Under the pieces are notes generated by a model that saw only the letters and a list, made by a program, of their open reading frames with translations, did no database searches and was not told the DNA's origin. The translations under genes and the position numbers were made by a program. From assembly GCA_018287875.1 (NCBI GenBank), contig JAGVVL010000002.1:8680001-8744000 (forward strand): 64,000 nt of DNA, written 5' to 3'. Source of the stretch: Nigrospora sphaerica (lineage: Eukaryota > Ascomycota > Sordariomycetes > Amphisphaeriales > Apiosporaceae). Each line of letters starts with the position of its first letter. Within the stretch, counting starts at the first letter, position 1. Positions 48,361 to 59,354 of the stretch are shown piece after piece.

Positions 48361-50056
48361 TCAGCCCTGCAGGTTGGCGCCGGGGTACTGCTCGAAGAGG
48401 CTGCCGTCGTACTTGGAGAGCTGGGGGCAGCCGAGGGTCTCGAGCATGAGGGCGAGGGGCTGGGCGAGGACGCGCAGAGCCTTGGCAACGTTGCCGACGG
48501 CGCCCTTGAGGAGGTCGGGGGTGGCGAGCTCGGTCGAGAGGAAGGCGAAGCAGAGGGCGTTGTTGCCCTGGAGCAGGTTGGCGGCGTTGAAGACGCCGCC
48601 CGTCAGGTCCGAGATGTTGACCCCCGTGAAGGTGTTGACGGCGCCCGTGTTGCCCCCCAGCACCAGCAGGTCCGGCAGGTGCTTCAGCGCGTCCACCGCA
48701 TCCAAAGCGAACCCGGCCAGCCCGAAGTCGTCGCCGATAGGCCGGCGGTACCACTACGGAGACACGGCGGCGTTAGCAGGAGTCCTTCCTGGACGGCGCC
48801 CCGGTCGGGTGCGCGTCAAAATAAAGGGTAGAGTAAGTGGGAGGCTTCGGGTGGGCTCGCCATCGCCCCCGACCACGCAAACACTTAGGCTACAACGACA
48901 ACGGTGGCAAAAAAAGGAACAGGGGGCAGGCTCAACTTACGTTTTCGGGGATCTTCTCGTGGCCGGGAATGTACTTGAAGTTACCCGATTCGCCGACGAC
49001 GGACTCGAAAGACTTGAGGGTTTCGCCATCGAGGAAGCCATCGGGGTACTCGGCCGAGTGGTTGGCGAAGAACTGGAAGGTGAAGATGTAGGTGGCCGTC
49101 TGGACGGCCAGGGTGGTGTAGGGCCCGTTGAAGAAGTAGGGGTTGTTGGCAACGGAGTGGTAGAAGCGCTTGCCGCGGAACGGGTGCATCACCGTGAGGT
49201 CGTAGCCCTGGGGGCCCTGCGGCATGTCCCAGAGCTCCTGGAATTGCCGGATGTTGACCGAGTCGACGTCGCCGCTTTACCCGGGGGGACTGAGTGTTAG
49301 CACCAAGAGCAAAACGCGCGGGCCAGGTCACGGGGGAGGGCGGGTTCGGGATCGACTTACGTGAGGTACAGGTCGCCGCGGGTGGGCGAGACGTCGGACT
49401 CGAAGCGGTTGTGCGAGTGGCTAAGCCCCTGGGGCTGGCCGAAGAGGCCGAGGCCGGTACCAACGCTGCCGAGCAGACCGCCGACGAGGCCCTGGCGCGG
49501 CGCCTTGGGCGTTCCGCCGATGGAGACGGTCGTCAGGTCGCCGGCCATGACGGCCGAGTAGGTGCTCAGCCACGTGGCCAGCTCGAGGCCCATGCCGAAG
49601 ACCTTGTTGGAGCCGTAGATGAGGTCCGTCAGCGACCCGATGCCGTTGCGGTTGATGTAGCCGTAGTTGGCCAGGATGTTCAGCCCCGGGCACGCGCCAC
49701 GGATGTCGTTGGGGCCCGGCGGGATCTGTAATGCACGGTTTCCCGTCAGCCCTTCATGTTCCTTGCCGGCTGGAAGCGGAGAGCCACCAGGAGCGGGGAC
49801 GAGCACTTACAAAGCGATGCACGCCGGTCGTGTCGACGCGCTGAGCCACGGGGTCGAAGCGCGTGGCGGGCAGGGCGTCGAGGCCCAGGGCGCGCTTCTG
49901 GATGAAGTCGCCCTTGACCTGCTCGACCAGGGCCTCGATCTTGGCCAGGTCTTCGTCGCTCAGGTCGCCGAAGCCGTTCAGGGCGCCGGCCGGGAAGGCG
50001 AGGGCGACCGGGGCCGAGACGGCGGCCGCCAGGCCCGCGAGGACGGAGAAGCGCAT
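48361..50056 (-). CDS. Secreted heme-thiolate peroxidase/peroxygenase (chloroperoxidase family)
   Basis: Family role: H2O2-dependent halogenation or oxygenation by a cysteine-ligated heme. Exons (minus) 50056..49811, 49725..49361, 49274..48941 and 48753..48361 give 445 residues; introns are 85, 86 and 187 bp. Signal peptide about 1-20. The heme-ligand cysteine is in RGACPGLNILANYG, where most relatives read PCP. The acid-base and metal motif reads FESDVSPTRGDLY, where known peroxygenases have EGD or EHD. The exon-3 acceptor (AAAG) was chosen because the alternative upstream AG makes a stop. The length is long for the short (about 240) and usual for the long-form proteins. The product is probably secreted; its substrate is unknown. 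Confidence 0.88.
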
Positions 50057-50229
50057 GTTTGCTGGGGGGAAGCCACGCGGCAACGGTGGAAGGAAACCGA
50101 AAAGGAGAGACTAGGGTAAGTGCGTGTGTCGTCGTGAGGACGGGTTCATACCACACAAGCGACAATGGCGGCGACGACAACGACGAGGGCAACGACTCGA
50201 CCAAGGGCGGCGCGACGGCCGCCGTCGTC

Positions 50230-50237
50230 TTTATATA
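50230..50237 (-). promoter_or_regulatory. TATA box of the heme-thiolate peroxidase gene
   Basis: TATATAAA on the minus strand, about 175 bp upstream of the peroxidase start codon. Confidence 0.55.
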
Positions 50238-53234
50238 GTCCCATCGAGGAGTCCATCGTTCACGCCGTTCGGATCTGGACTGGCTGTCAGTCCGTTCGCC
50301 CGGCTCGCCATCCACGACACGCGCAAAGCCGCCCCACGACGCCGTCGGTCCCTGGAGACCCTCCCCGGCTAGCCAAGAGCAGCGGGCGACAAGCTCAGTT
50401 CGCCCGGGGGCGAGATGAGCCCAGTGGATTATCGCGAATTATTCATCGCCGGTCCTCCGGGGACAGTGCTAGTCGCGTGCTACTAGGCGAGAAACGAGAA
50501 CGATTAGTGGCCCCGGGATCGCTAGTGTGGCCCCTGGGATCGACGTCTCATCCCGTCGTGGCCCGCCCCTCCCACGCATGACGCCCTCTTTTCGGAAGAT
50601 ACGTCGGCCGCCGTCCTCTCCTTGCCCCTGGGCCTGGGAGACTAGTGGCAGCTCTTCAAGGTAAAGAGGAAGGAAATAAACGTTATTGCCATCGCGCCGG
50701 GGCCCCTCCCGGACGAGTTGCTCCTGGCGCCCGGCGCGTTGCCGGGTCCGTTTCCTGCGTGTCCGTACGGGGGACAGACGCCGAGCATGGCGCCAGCGGA
50801 AAGACGACCGGCCTGCTTTTATGGCGGCATGGCCACTCGTCCAATAGGCAGCGAGCCCCTCCGCCTAGGACCATCTTGCCCTACTCGTCCAACCCCCAAA
50901 CTGCTAGTCATAAACCCATCGGCGACGGTGGATCGATTGGTCTTTTCCCCTTCTCTTCCTTGGGAAACGTCAACCGCCACAACTGGCAAGCGCTGCCGCC
51001 ACCACCACCAACACCACCCACCGTCGCTCCGACCTGTGCAAGAATTCTGCCAAGCTTGGGTAGGGGGGGGCCGGCGCTGCGCGCTACCGATTTTGCGCGC
51101 TGGTCACGGGCCTTGGCAGGGGCCCAACCAACCGAAGACGCAAGAATTGGCGACGTCGCCACCTTGGTCGCGAAAGGCCTTGGCTCGGGGGACGGCCAAG
51201 CGCCGCCTTCTCGACCCGAGCACTCCCGCGTGCTGTGGCTACGGCCGCCGGACGATAAGAAGGTTGCCCTTGCAGAATACCTACTACCTCGACGCCAAGC
51301 GGGCGCCCCCGCAGGACAGACAGGCCGTCCCCGGTGGAGCGTCGAGATGCAAGCTACTCGCGCGACGGACGGATCGTCGGCATGTAATGGAAGATAGGGC
51401 GTCCCGACAGGGAGGTTCGGTTGGCTGCCTTGCCGTCGCCGACGGTAGAGCGTCCCGCTTCCACTGCGCGCGGCGGGAGATGGCGCGGAAAAACAAGGGG
51501 CGCCGATGCGGTTGTCAAGTTCCGGTATTCGCCAGAAGACCAGTTCAAAAACAATAGGGCGACGCTATGCTTCGCTCTGTCAGTGCTTTGTCATGTCGTT
51601 TGGGGCTGAAATCAGTCTTCATCCAGTCTTTCGCTGATGCGTCGGCCGGGCTGCCTTGTAGGGAATACCCCGAGGACGTGGACCGAAGCCCGAAGCTGAC
51701 CAACACAGGTCTACTGATCAGAGGAAGCCGACAGCTAGACAACGCGCACTGGAAAAGCCGCCGTAAAGAAGCTGGCCTGGCCTGGCCTGGCTTCCAGCCA
51801 TGGTGCTAGCAGGCTGGTCCACACCTGCTGACTAGTTGTGCCTGGGAAACCACTTTGTGTCTATGGTAGAAGTTCTCGGCCACACTACTGCCTAATCGGG
51901 TCGCCGGCGTACATATGAGGAAGTTGGTCTACCTCCTGCTGCGGTTTTGGTTCTTCTTTTCTAATTCAATCAGCTTCTTCGTCTCCATTCAACAATCGAT
52001 ATGGTCGGGAGGCATACGCTCCGTCTGATTTGGTGGTTCTCTCCCATATAACAGAGCCTAATGACCAACCATTGTTGAGACAGACTGGCACCACGGGAGT
52101 AAGATAAACAGTTCAACGCACAAGTCAGGCAAACAGACGCGGTCGGTGTTTTCCTCCTCAGCTGAACGCGTTAGTCCTTCATGTTCAAAGTGAACGCCAG
52201 ACAACGCCATCAGCCCGCTGGCGGATCTCGGTATCCCTTCCGATGTCTCCTCGAGGCGACAGGACAGGCCTTTTCCGGCTGGATCAAGACCAGCAACGTC
52301 GTCGGAGCCATTTCTTCCTACTCTTCTCCTAGGCAGTAGAAGTTGTACCGCCTCCATCGGCCCGAGTCTGGACAGCAGGACCATCCAGGTCCCTCCCGCT
52401 CCAAGCCTCGCCACCCCCGCGGACTCGCAAACTGTCTCCAAGACCACATGATCTTCCACCATTCCGCTCCGCGTGCCCCCCTGCAGATATACTGCGCCGT
52501 GGGACCCTGGTACCCGGGTTCGGCTGCCCGCATGACGACGCCTTCCATTTTCAACTGGGAGTTCGGGGATACATGGCCAGGGGGGCAAATCTGAATGCAA
52601 CGTCGTAACGCGTCTCGCCATGCCCCTCGTTTTCTCCAAGTACCTGTAGCACGAATGGCCCAGACTTCCAACTGCCAGCACGTCATGAGTGCTGACCTGT
52701 GTGCCACGTAGACAAAGCTGACAGCTCGCTCCGGTCATTTCGAGCCCTCTCATTGATTGCACGGTTTAGGAATAGATGCGTCACTGAAGCAGAGACCTCA
52801 ACAGAAAAAGGGGATACAATAGCGAGATGAGAAAAAGTCGGAAAGGGGTTGAGACCTGACTCAGAATAGAAGGAAAGAGGGAGATCAATACTGCTCGATC
52901 TCCGCCCCAACCTTCTACCACTTCAAAGGGTCGACAGTTTTGACTGCACTTTCTTGCCCAGACTCCGGGAACCACCGCCAGTAAGGCTTGATTAATCTGG
53001 TATATAGTGAGAAATAACAAGGACGAAAGCGAAAAGCGCCCTGGACAGGTTTCTATTTGAGACTCTTCGGCCTATTAAACCGGCCGTGGTAGGCTTAATA
53101 GGGCTCACCGAGGGCAGCAAATTCTGGATTTTCTGGGGAATAATGATTTGATTGACAGGACACTTTCTGTCAGTGGCTTCCGCGGCCGGTTTTCATCGTT
53201 TTACCCCCGGCCAAGGCTCAGACCCCCGCGGCTA
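50238..53234. other. 3-kb gene-poor region, start of the accessory segment
   Basis: Many overlapping frames exist (the longest about 250-280 codons near 50.6-51.6 kb, mostly starting from non-ATG codons). None shows a domain. A TGGCC-type direct repeat (GGCCTGGCCTGGCCTGG) occurs near 51775. I support no confident gene. Confidence 0.4.
52058..52753 (-). CDS. Uncharacterised ORF, doubtful
   Basis: An uninterrupted frame of 231 codons from the ATG at 52753. I recognise no domain, signal peptide or membrane segment. It overlaps a plus-strand frame (52343-52594) of similar quality. Composition is less GC3-biased than neighbouring genes. It may be chance or a remnant. Confidence 0.15.
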   Translation of the reverse strand: MRGLEMTGASCQLCLRGTQVSTHDVLAVGSLGHSCYRYLEKTRGMARRVTTLHSDLPPWPCIPELPVENGRRRHAGSRTRVPGSHGAVYLQGGTRSGMVEDHVVLETVCESAGVARLGAGGTWMVLLSRLGPMEAVQLLLPRRRVGRNGSDDVAGLDPAGKGLSCRLEETSEGIPRSASGLMALSGVHFEHEGLTRSAEEENTDRVCLPDLCVELFILLPWCQSVSTMVGH

Positions 53235-53919
53235 ATGAACGGCCTCCGTGTGGCAGCGCAAAATGGGTTCGAGGAAGCAATAGTGCCAATGCTTCAAATT
53301 TACGACATAGACGGCAAGGATAGTGGGGGAAATACCCTGCTACTCCTCAGTTGTGTATATCAGCAGTTGCATGTAGCAAATCTACTAGTCGAAGCCAGGG
53401 CTGCTGTTCGCGCCGCAAACTTATCGGGCATGACACCACTCATATTCGCCGCAAGCGACATGGCGACAGCCCACCTATTACTCGAATACGGCGCCAACCT
53501 CTTCCACCGGAACACCGAGGATCAGACGCGTCCGAGGGAGGAATCGGGACACAGAAGGAGAAAGGAACGTCTCTCCAGTCTTAGAGCTACGTATAAAGCT
53601 CTGTAGATACTGATCTGATGATCCCTGGGGTTTCTTTTTCTCCCAGGCCCTCCGGGCCGTCGATTGGGAGGAACTGGAACTGGTCGAATTCGTGGTTGAT
53701 AACGGGGCCAGTGTCGATGCCCATACGGTCGACGGAGAGACACCACTCTTCAGGGCAGTCTCTGGGAAGAATCTGGGGATCGTCAAATTCCTGATTCAGA
53801 ACGGGGCTGATGTCGATGTTTTAACAGCTGGAGGGTCACACTGCCCTCTTTTGCCCAGAGGAACGGTAACCAAGAGTTCTACGACCTATGCGCCACTTTT
53901 GGCGCTCAGTGTCCTATAA
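53235..53919 (+). pseudogene. Broken ankyrin-repeat gene
   Basis: Two blocks of ankyrin sequence. Block 1 (53235-53520) reads MNGLRVAAQNGFEEAIV..., GMTPLIFAASDMATAHLLLEYGANL, with the consensus TPL-x-A-A and LL-x-GAN cores (shortened). Block 2 (from an acceptor CCCAG at 53646) reads VEFVVDNGASVDAHTVDGETPLFRAV and LIQNGADVDV. The two blocks would need a phase-0 donor between 53520 and 53640; I checked the GT dinucleotides there and none keeps the frame. No ATG precedes block 1 in frame except 53235, and the end runs into a stop at 53919. It is therefore probably a relic or a gene with a frameshift. It is convergent with the ankyrin-HET gene, 280 bp away. Confidence 0.6.
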
Positions 53920-54198
53920 ACCTACGATAGGACAAGGTTGCCCCAGCAGGCTGAGTTGTGGGGGAAAGGGGGACTTGTGCTGTGGAAATAAGACCCATAG
54001 TAGTCTCAATACCTTTGGCTGCGAGCTTTAAACCCTACCTAAATCTTCTACAGAGGAGTGCCAGTAGGAACTCAGAGAGTGCTGACGTTTTGATACAATA
54101 GCCCCTTGTTCACAGCTAAAGCCTGTTTATATCGGGCGGCACACTGGTACTCTGGTGAGTGACAAATAGGCATCCGATGCAACAATTTCCAAAACCTA

Positions 54199-57100
54199 TC
54201 ACACAATAGCGACTTCCTCCTCCACTGCACCATCCCAGAATCCACCGGCAACGGGCTCTGCACAGCAGATCCCTATACGCCGCCATGTTTTCCTATTTGG
54301 ATCCACCGGCTCAATTACCAAACAGACGGCGTTTTGCTTTATCTCATCCTTCCCCTGGACAAGTTCCCACATCGCGTTGAACCCAATATTCGGCAATGTT
54401 CGTTTCGTCCCGGCGACGGCCAGAAAATAGCTTTCCTTCAAAGGCAGGCTAAGCCGGTCAAGGAAAACTTCGATACCCTGTTCAGCTTCTGGCTCGTATC
54501 CGGGCCACTGGAACCGCTGAGTCCTGGTGGTTTGAGGCCGTCCTGATGGCGGGGCGACGGGTCGTGATGTGTCGACTTCAGGCCCTGGGTCGTCGGCATT
54601 CAATTCCGAGTCCGACCACAGCGGCAGTGGCTCGGAAGTCGTGTCCACGACTTCAGAATGTGTCGTATCCGGGTCGAATGTCGCATAGTATCCTCCCAAT
54701 TTTCCCTTGCGCAGTGAACCGGGATTCTTCTTCAGCAAGCCCCTGATCCGTACCGGGCCGCTTACCCGGCTCTGGGACAGGGACTGGTCGGTTTCGATGG
54801 CGACCACGTTGGCGAGCCACTCGACGGCACTAGCCCGGAACGCCTGGCTGCCGAGAAGCTTGTACTCTACGGCCGCCGTCGTGGAGGCCCAGGACCATGA
54901 TGGATAGTGCTCAACGAGGCGGCCGGGCTGCCCTGTGACCTGCCAACAAAGGCTGCGCAACGCGTAGGCGCCCGTCCAGACGCCGGTGGCGAAGCGGCAG
55001 TGCAGGGCTGACTGCATCCGCATGGCCAAACCGAGGATGGCGGGAATGCGGTCTGTATGCCGAGACAGGGAGCGCCGGGTGTACAACGCCACGCTTTCCT
55101 CCCATGCCTGGTCGAAGCCGACATCACCCCAGCCGCCCCGTCCATTAGCTTCCGAGACGAGGGCGACGTGGCAATCGCAATTCAACTCCCGGTTTTGAAG
55201 CCGCTTCCGGCGCGCCCGGTTGAACTCGCGCGGGGGCCGTACCTTGCCACTCTGCAGGCCGTCGGGCTCCGACTCGGACGCCGTGACGGCCAGGCACTCC
55301 CAGTACAGCATCTCGGCGCCGAAGTAGAGGATACGCACTGCCAGGCTCTCCTCCTGCAGGACCCACGCGCGTTTGTTGGGGGGTCCGCTGACCAGTTCGG
55401 CTGCGCCGTCGGCTACGCGGTACGGAAGTGCGTAAAGACAGGACTGCGCGGACTTGTCAGGGGGCGACGGAATGCTAAGCTGCACAAAGGGCGGGAGGTC
55501 GCTCTGGGCGTCTCGGAACAATCCGCCGTCGCCATGATCCGAGGCCAGCGCGGACAGGACCAGCCGTGCATTCAGGTACACCTTTTGCATGTGCGCGGCT
55601 TCGTGCGCCCAGTCGTCATGGTCGTCTTGGATGATGCATAGCGAGTCGATCCACAGATATCGTATTCCCATATCGCGCGTGACTGTGATGGCATCGCGAA
55701 GTGTTTTGGGGAGTTGCTCCATGGGAATGGACTTTAGGTGCTGGGCGTGCGAGGCCTTCTCCGTCCTCAGAGGCGTGGCCTGAGCCTGCCCCCAGCAGTA
55801 TGACAGCGCACAGTACTCGGACCGATATCCCCGTGTCTCGACAAGGCGAGGGGATTTCTCCGCGTCCCCCACGTCAATGACACGTGTAGGCAGTTCGGGT
55901 GGCTCTCCCGGCATACTAGGACAGTGGCTACACGTGCCTATATGCGCCGACTCACAGTGCTCCAGCCATCGCCGGGCCATGGCCATTGACGCGGGCGAGC
56001 CGGTCCCATCACTCCTATCGAGCATCTCGATTCCTCGTGTGAAGTCATCTAGGCAAATTGCGGTCAGTAGACATGAAGAGGGAGAGGGGTGTTTCAGCCG
56101 AAAAGGGGTGTCTTACCGGCGAGATTTTCGACCGCGAATAACCTCGATACCTTCTCACATCGGACCTGGCACATCATTTCGGTGAACCGTACAGTGACTT
56201 CTTCCTGACCTTCAAAGTCTTTTCTCTCTGCGTTCAACTCCATTAACAACGGCCGGAATACCAGCCTACATAGGGGACAGCTTGCCGTTGCAAAGCTTTT
56301 CAGGTCGTTCATGGTGCCCCAACAAACGGTGACTGGGCGTTGACCTTTCCAGAGAAGAGGATCTGATTGCATTGCGGTGCAACGATCGCAGTGAGGAACA
56401 GGGGGTCGGAAGGGGTTGGTTCTGTGAGCTAGGCTGCATAACTTGTCGTAAAAGTTAGTGATCAATGCCACCGACTTTTCCCGCCCGTCCACGTCCGAGC
56501 CCAGGAGGTGGGCAAATTCATCTGACATGACAATCATGTCGAGTATGGGACGCGCGTCAGGATGTGGCAGCATCTTCTGGCCCAGTAAGAGCCGTCTGGC
56601 AAGAGCTTTCATGTGCTCTTGGCTAGGGGGAGGGTTGCGTTCCTTGTCAGCTCGAATAGTTTCCTGGAAGCTGGAAAAGACAGCACCATTTTCCAGCAGG
56701 GCCTGAAAGACCTCAAGGTCCCGCCGGAGAAGGGCAAAGTCCAACAAACCCCATCTTCCAGGCAGCGCCATGTTCACGTCGGCCCCGGCCTTCAGGAGCA
56801 AGCGACAGCTTTCCACCGATCCTGAAGCTATGGCGCGGAATAGGGGCGTCATTCCGCCGGGGCGCTCCTGCATGTAGCGGTTAAAGCAGGTAACCGAGGA
56901 TTCCCGCGTCCGGACGTTGGGATCGGCGCCATGCCTGAGGAGAACGGCGACCTTTGTGGGGTGGTCGGCCCACTGGTAGAGCACCGTCTCGCCGCAGGCG
57001 TTCCGTCGGTTGGTGTCGGCTTCACGAGAGATGAGTAGGCGGGCTGCCTCTTCAAACGCCGGAGAGGCCATGGCCATGTGCAATGGCGTGTTGTAGGACG

Positions 57101-57374
57101 TCCAGGCCTCGTTGTGTACGCGCCAGCCCTCCTCGGCCCTCGCCGACGGATCACCGACCATATCGGCCTCGTACCAGACCGAGTCGACCTCCACACCGCG
57201 GCCGATGACATCGGCGATACTGTCGTTACAGGGCTCGAGATGTCCCTCGCGGCCGCCGCTCGCCCGAATCAGGGCGCGTGAGTATTCCCGGGGTCCGTTC
57301 CGATCGGCTCGGGGCGGTGCCAGCTCGGCCGTCTTCTCCCATTTCCAGAATCCGCCTCCCAATGTGAAAACCAT
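54199..57374 (-). CDS. Ankyrin-repeat plus HET-domain protein
   Basis: Exons (minus) 57374..56117 and 56048..54199 (68-bp intron GTAAGA...CCTAG) give 1035 residues. N-terminal ankyrin repeats span about 95-233 (NTPLHMAMASPAFEEAARLL, GMTPLFRAIASGSVESCRLL and others). Two CxxC pairs follow, CDRC at about 329 and CPLC at about 366, as in the cysteine head of many HET proteins. The HET domain covers about 498-650 with YCALSYCWG, then TLRDAITVTRDMG and RYLWIDSLCIIQDD. The C-terminus (650-1035) is unassigned. HET proteins trigger cell death in vegetative incompatibility; that role here is inferred. Most known ankyrin-HET mixes place HET first, so this order is notable. The TTG-initiated extension to 57410 is not counted. 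Confidence 0.85.
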
Positions 57375-57713
57375 AGCGTCGAATGAGAACAGAGTTACAC
57401 AAGCGCACAAAACTACAATGCTGCAGTAGTAAACGGATTATGGAGGAACCCTACCATAACGGTCCTCTAGTCAAGGTCGTGGTCGTGAGTTTTCAGCTCT
57501 TCAGCACTACAAGGTCAGTCCGACGATCTGGCCGAGTGCGCAAATTGAAATGACTAGGGCCATCACTCGCAGCCTATGAATTGCGGCATCGAAGCACGGG
57601 AGGGCGGCTGTAAGCGCGGTTACGACCACCAGGGCGGGTCGACAAGATATCTCCACCACGATGCATCGACTTAGACGCCCGGCGGGTAGACACCGAATTG
57701 GCGTCATTTAACC

Positions 57714-57758
<45 letters not shown>

Positions 57759-58120
57759 TCCCACTCTGTGCAGTTGGCCGATTCTATACCATGCATCGGA
57801 CAGTGGCTCTGCGCTTGGCGGCGTTGATGGTCGGGCAGACGAGTGAATCCCGCAGGGACAACGCCTACGACTTGAGATTTGCGACAGCCGAAAAGGAATG
57901 GTCAAGTTATTCCGTCAGACGGGCTGGCGCTTGGCCTAAACGGCAAGAGCGCACGTGTCGACGTTGGTGACGCCGCGAAACTCGAGTCACCGCTACTTGG
58001 GCAGTATGGTGAGAAGACACGAGAGTAACAAAAGCTCGCCGCACTTGAACAACTCGAGGCCAAAGTGGATTTCATTATTTACGTAAATTTAGTTTAGCCG
58101 GGGCGGGTGTCGCCGCGGCC
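57375..58120. other. Intergenic between tandem minus-strand genes
   Basis: 750 bp with the ankyrin-HET promoter, the 40-nt poly-T tract and the GPCR 3' end. Short frames are unremarkable. Confidence 0.5.
57716..57755 (+). repeat. 40-nt poly-T tract
   Basis: An uninterrupted run of 40 T, equivalent to poly-A on the minus strand. It is far longer than other homopolymers in the window. It may be an ordinary homopolymer or the tail of a retroposed copy; I could not identify a parent sequence beside it. Confidence 0.9.
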
Positions 58121-59354
58121 TCAACGCAGGTTGTCCGGGGACCCGAAACTACTCGAGACGGTGTATCCGTGGCGGTGATCGGCGCCGTCGCTTAGCGTCT
58201 CGAGGTCGTCGAGCTCGACCTTGACTGTCGTCTCCTTGGTGATGCCGCCGAAAGCGGCACCGAAGCCGCTCTCGGGCAGGATGTTGTCGGTGCTGCTCTG
58301 GCGCGACATGCCGCCGGCTCCACCGGCGCCGGAGCGCCGGCCACCCGCCGCCTGGGGATCCGCGCGCGACGAGAGCTCCTGGAACAGCAGCGAGCGCCGC
58401 GTCGCCGCGTACAGCAGCGTGTCCACCCAGCCCGACGAGGTGAAGAAGCAGCCAGCGACGAGGAAGTAGCTGTCCGGCAGCGGGTGCTTCGACATGGCAG
58501 CCATACGCCCGGCTCTGTGTCGTTTGTCAGTATGTGCGCAATCGTCGTGGAATGGGGGGCGCTGAGGGTACGTACGCGAGGGGGAGGGTCAACACGGTGT
58601 AGACCAGCGCGTAGGCCAGCATGGCCATGGAAGCCCTGTTGATGGCGTCGGCACTGGCACCCAGGCGAATGTTGCTTTCGGGGCGTTTAGCCTTGAAGAG
58701 GTAGTAGAATCCACCGCAGTAAATCAGGATGGAGCCGAATTGCACGACAAAGATCCAGAGGTAGTGGAGGAACAGGCGAAGGCCCTCCTCGTTGGAACGG
58801 ATCCAGCACCACACGCCGGCGCGCTGGAAAATGAAGCGGCCGCCGATGATGGGGGCCAGCGACGTAAGCAGCAGGGCGAACCCCCAGACGCTGGCGACGC
58901 TAGCGATGAAGGCCCGCTGAGAGAGGCTGCGCGAGAAGACAACCTGGTAGGTCGTGTGCAAGGCGATGGCCAGAACGAAGAAGGCGCTCGAGACGTCACC
59001 AACCTGGATCAGCCAGCCCTGGGTGAAGCAGGCGCCGTCGGGGCCGGTGATGGAGCGCTGGGCCGCCCAGTGGAAGGAGATGATGAAGCCGAGCGACTGC
59101 AGGAAGTCGGCGAGAATCAGCTGGTAGATGAGCATGATACTCTGGTTACGACCGATGAAGCTGTTATAATGGGAGCGCCAGGCAACCAGGCGCCAGCTGA
59201 TGAAGCTAAGTAGCGCCATGGTGAAGACCAGGGACACGGCGGCCAGGACCCCGATGGCGATGAGGCCGCTGTGCGTCCCATCGTCCATGTCCAGCAGGCT
59301 GTTGGGCGCCTCATAGAAGGCGGCGGGAATGCCGTCGACAGTATTGGCGTCCAT
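58121..59354 (-). CDS. Fungal seven-transmembrane G-protein-coupled receptor
   Basis: Exons (minus) 59354..58576 and 58514..58121 (61-bp intron) give 390 residues. Seven hydrophobic segments are visible, starting with HSGLIAIGVLAAVSLVFTMA, then IMLIYQLILADFLQSLGFII, and ending across the intron with ALVYTVLTLPLA-AGRMAAMSK. The layout (short extracellular head, DFLQS in TM2, long Ser/Gly-rich cytosolic tail of about 110 residues) resembles fungal receptors of the Git3/cAMP-receptor-like group. Family role: sensing a nutrient or signal and activating a heterotrimeric G protein. The ligand is unknown, and the class assignment is tentative. Confidence 0.82.

Noticed and set aside
57374..57410. 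Twelve extra residues at the start of the ankyrin-HET frame
   Set aside because: The frame there begins with TTG; the first ATG is at 57374.
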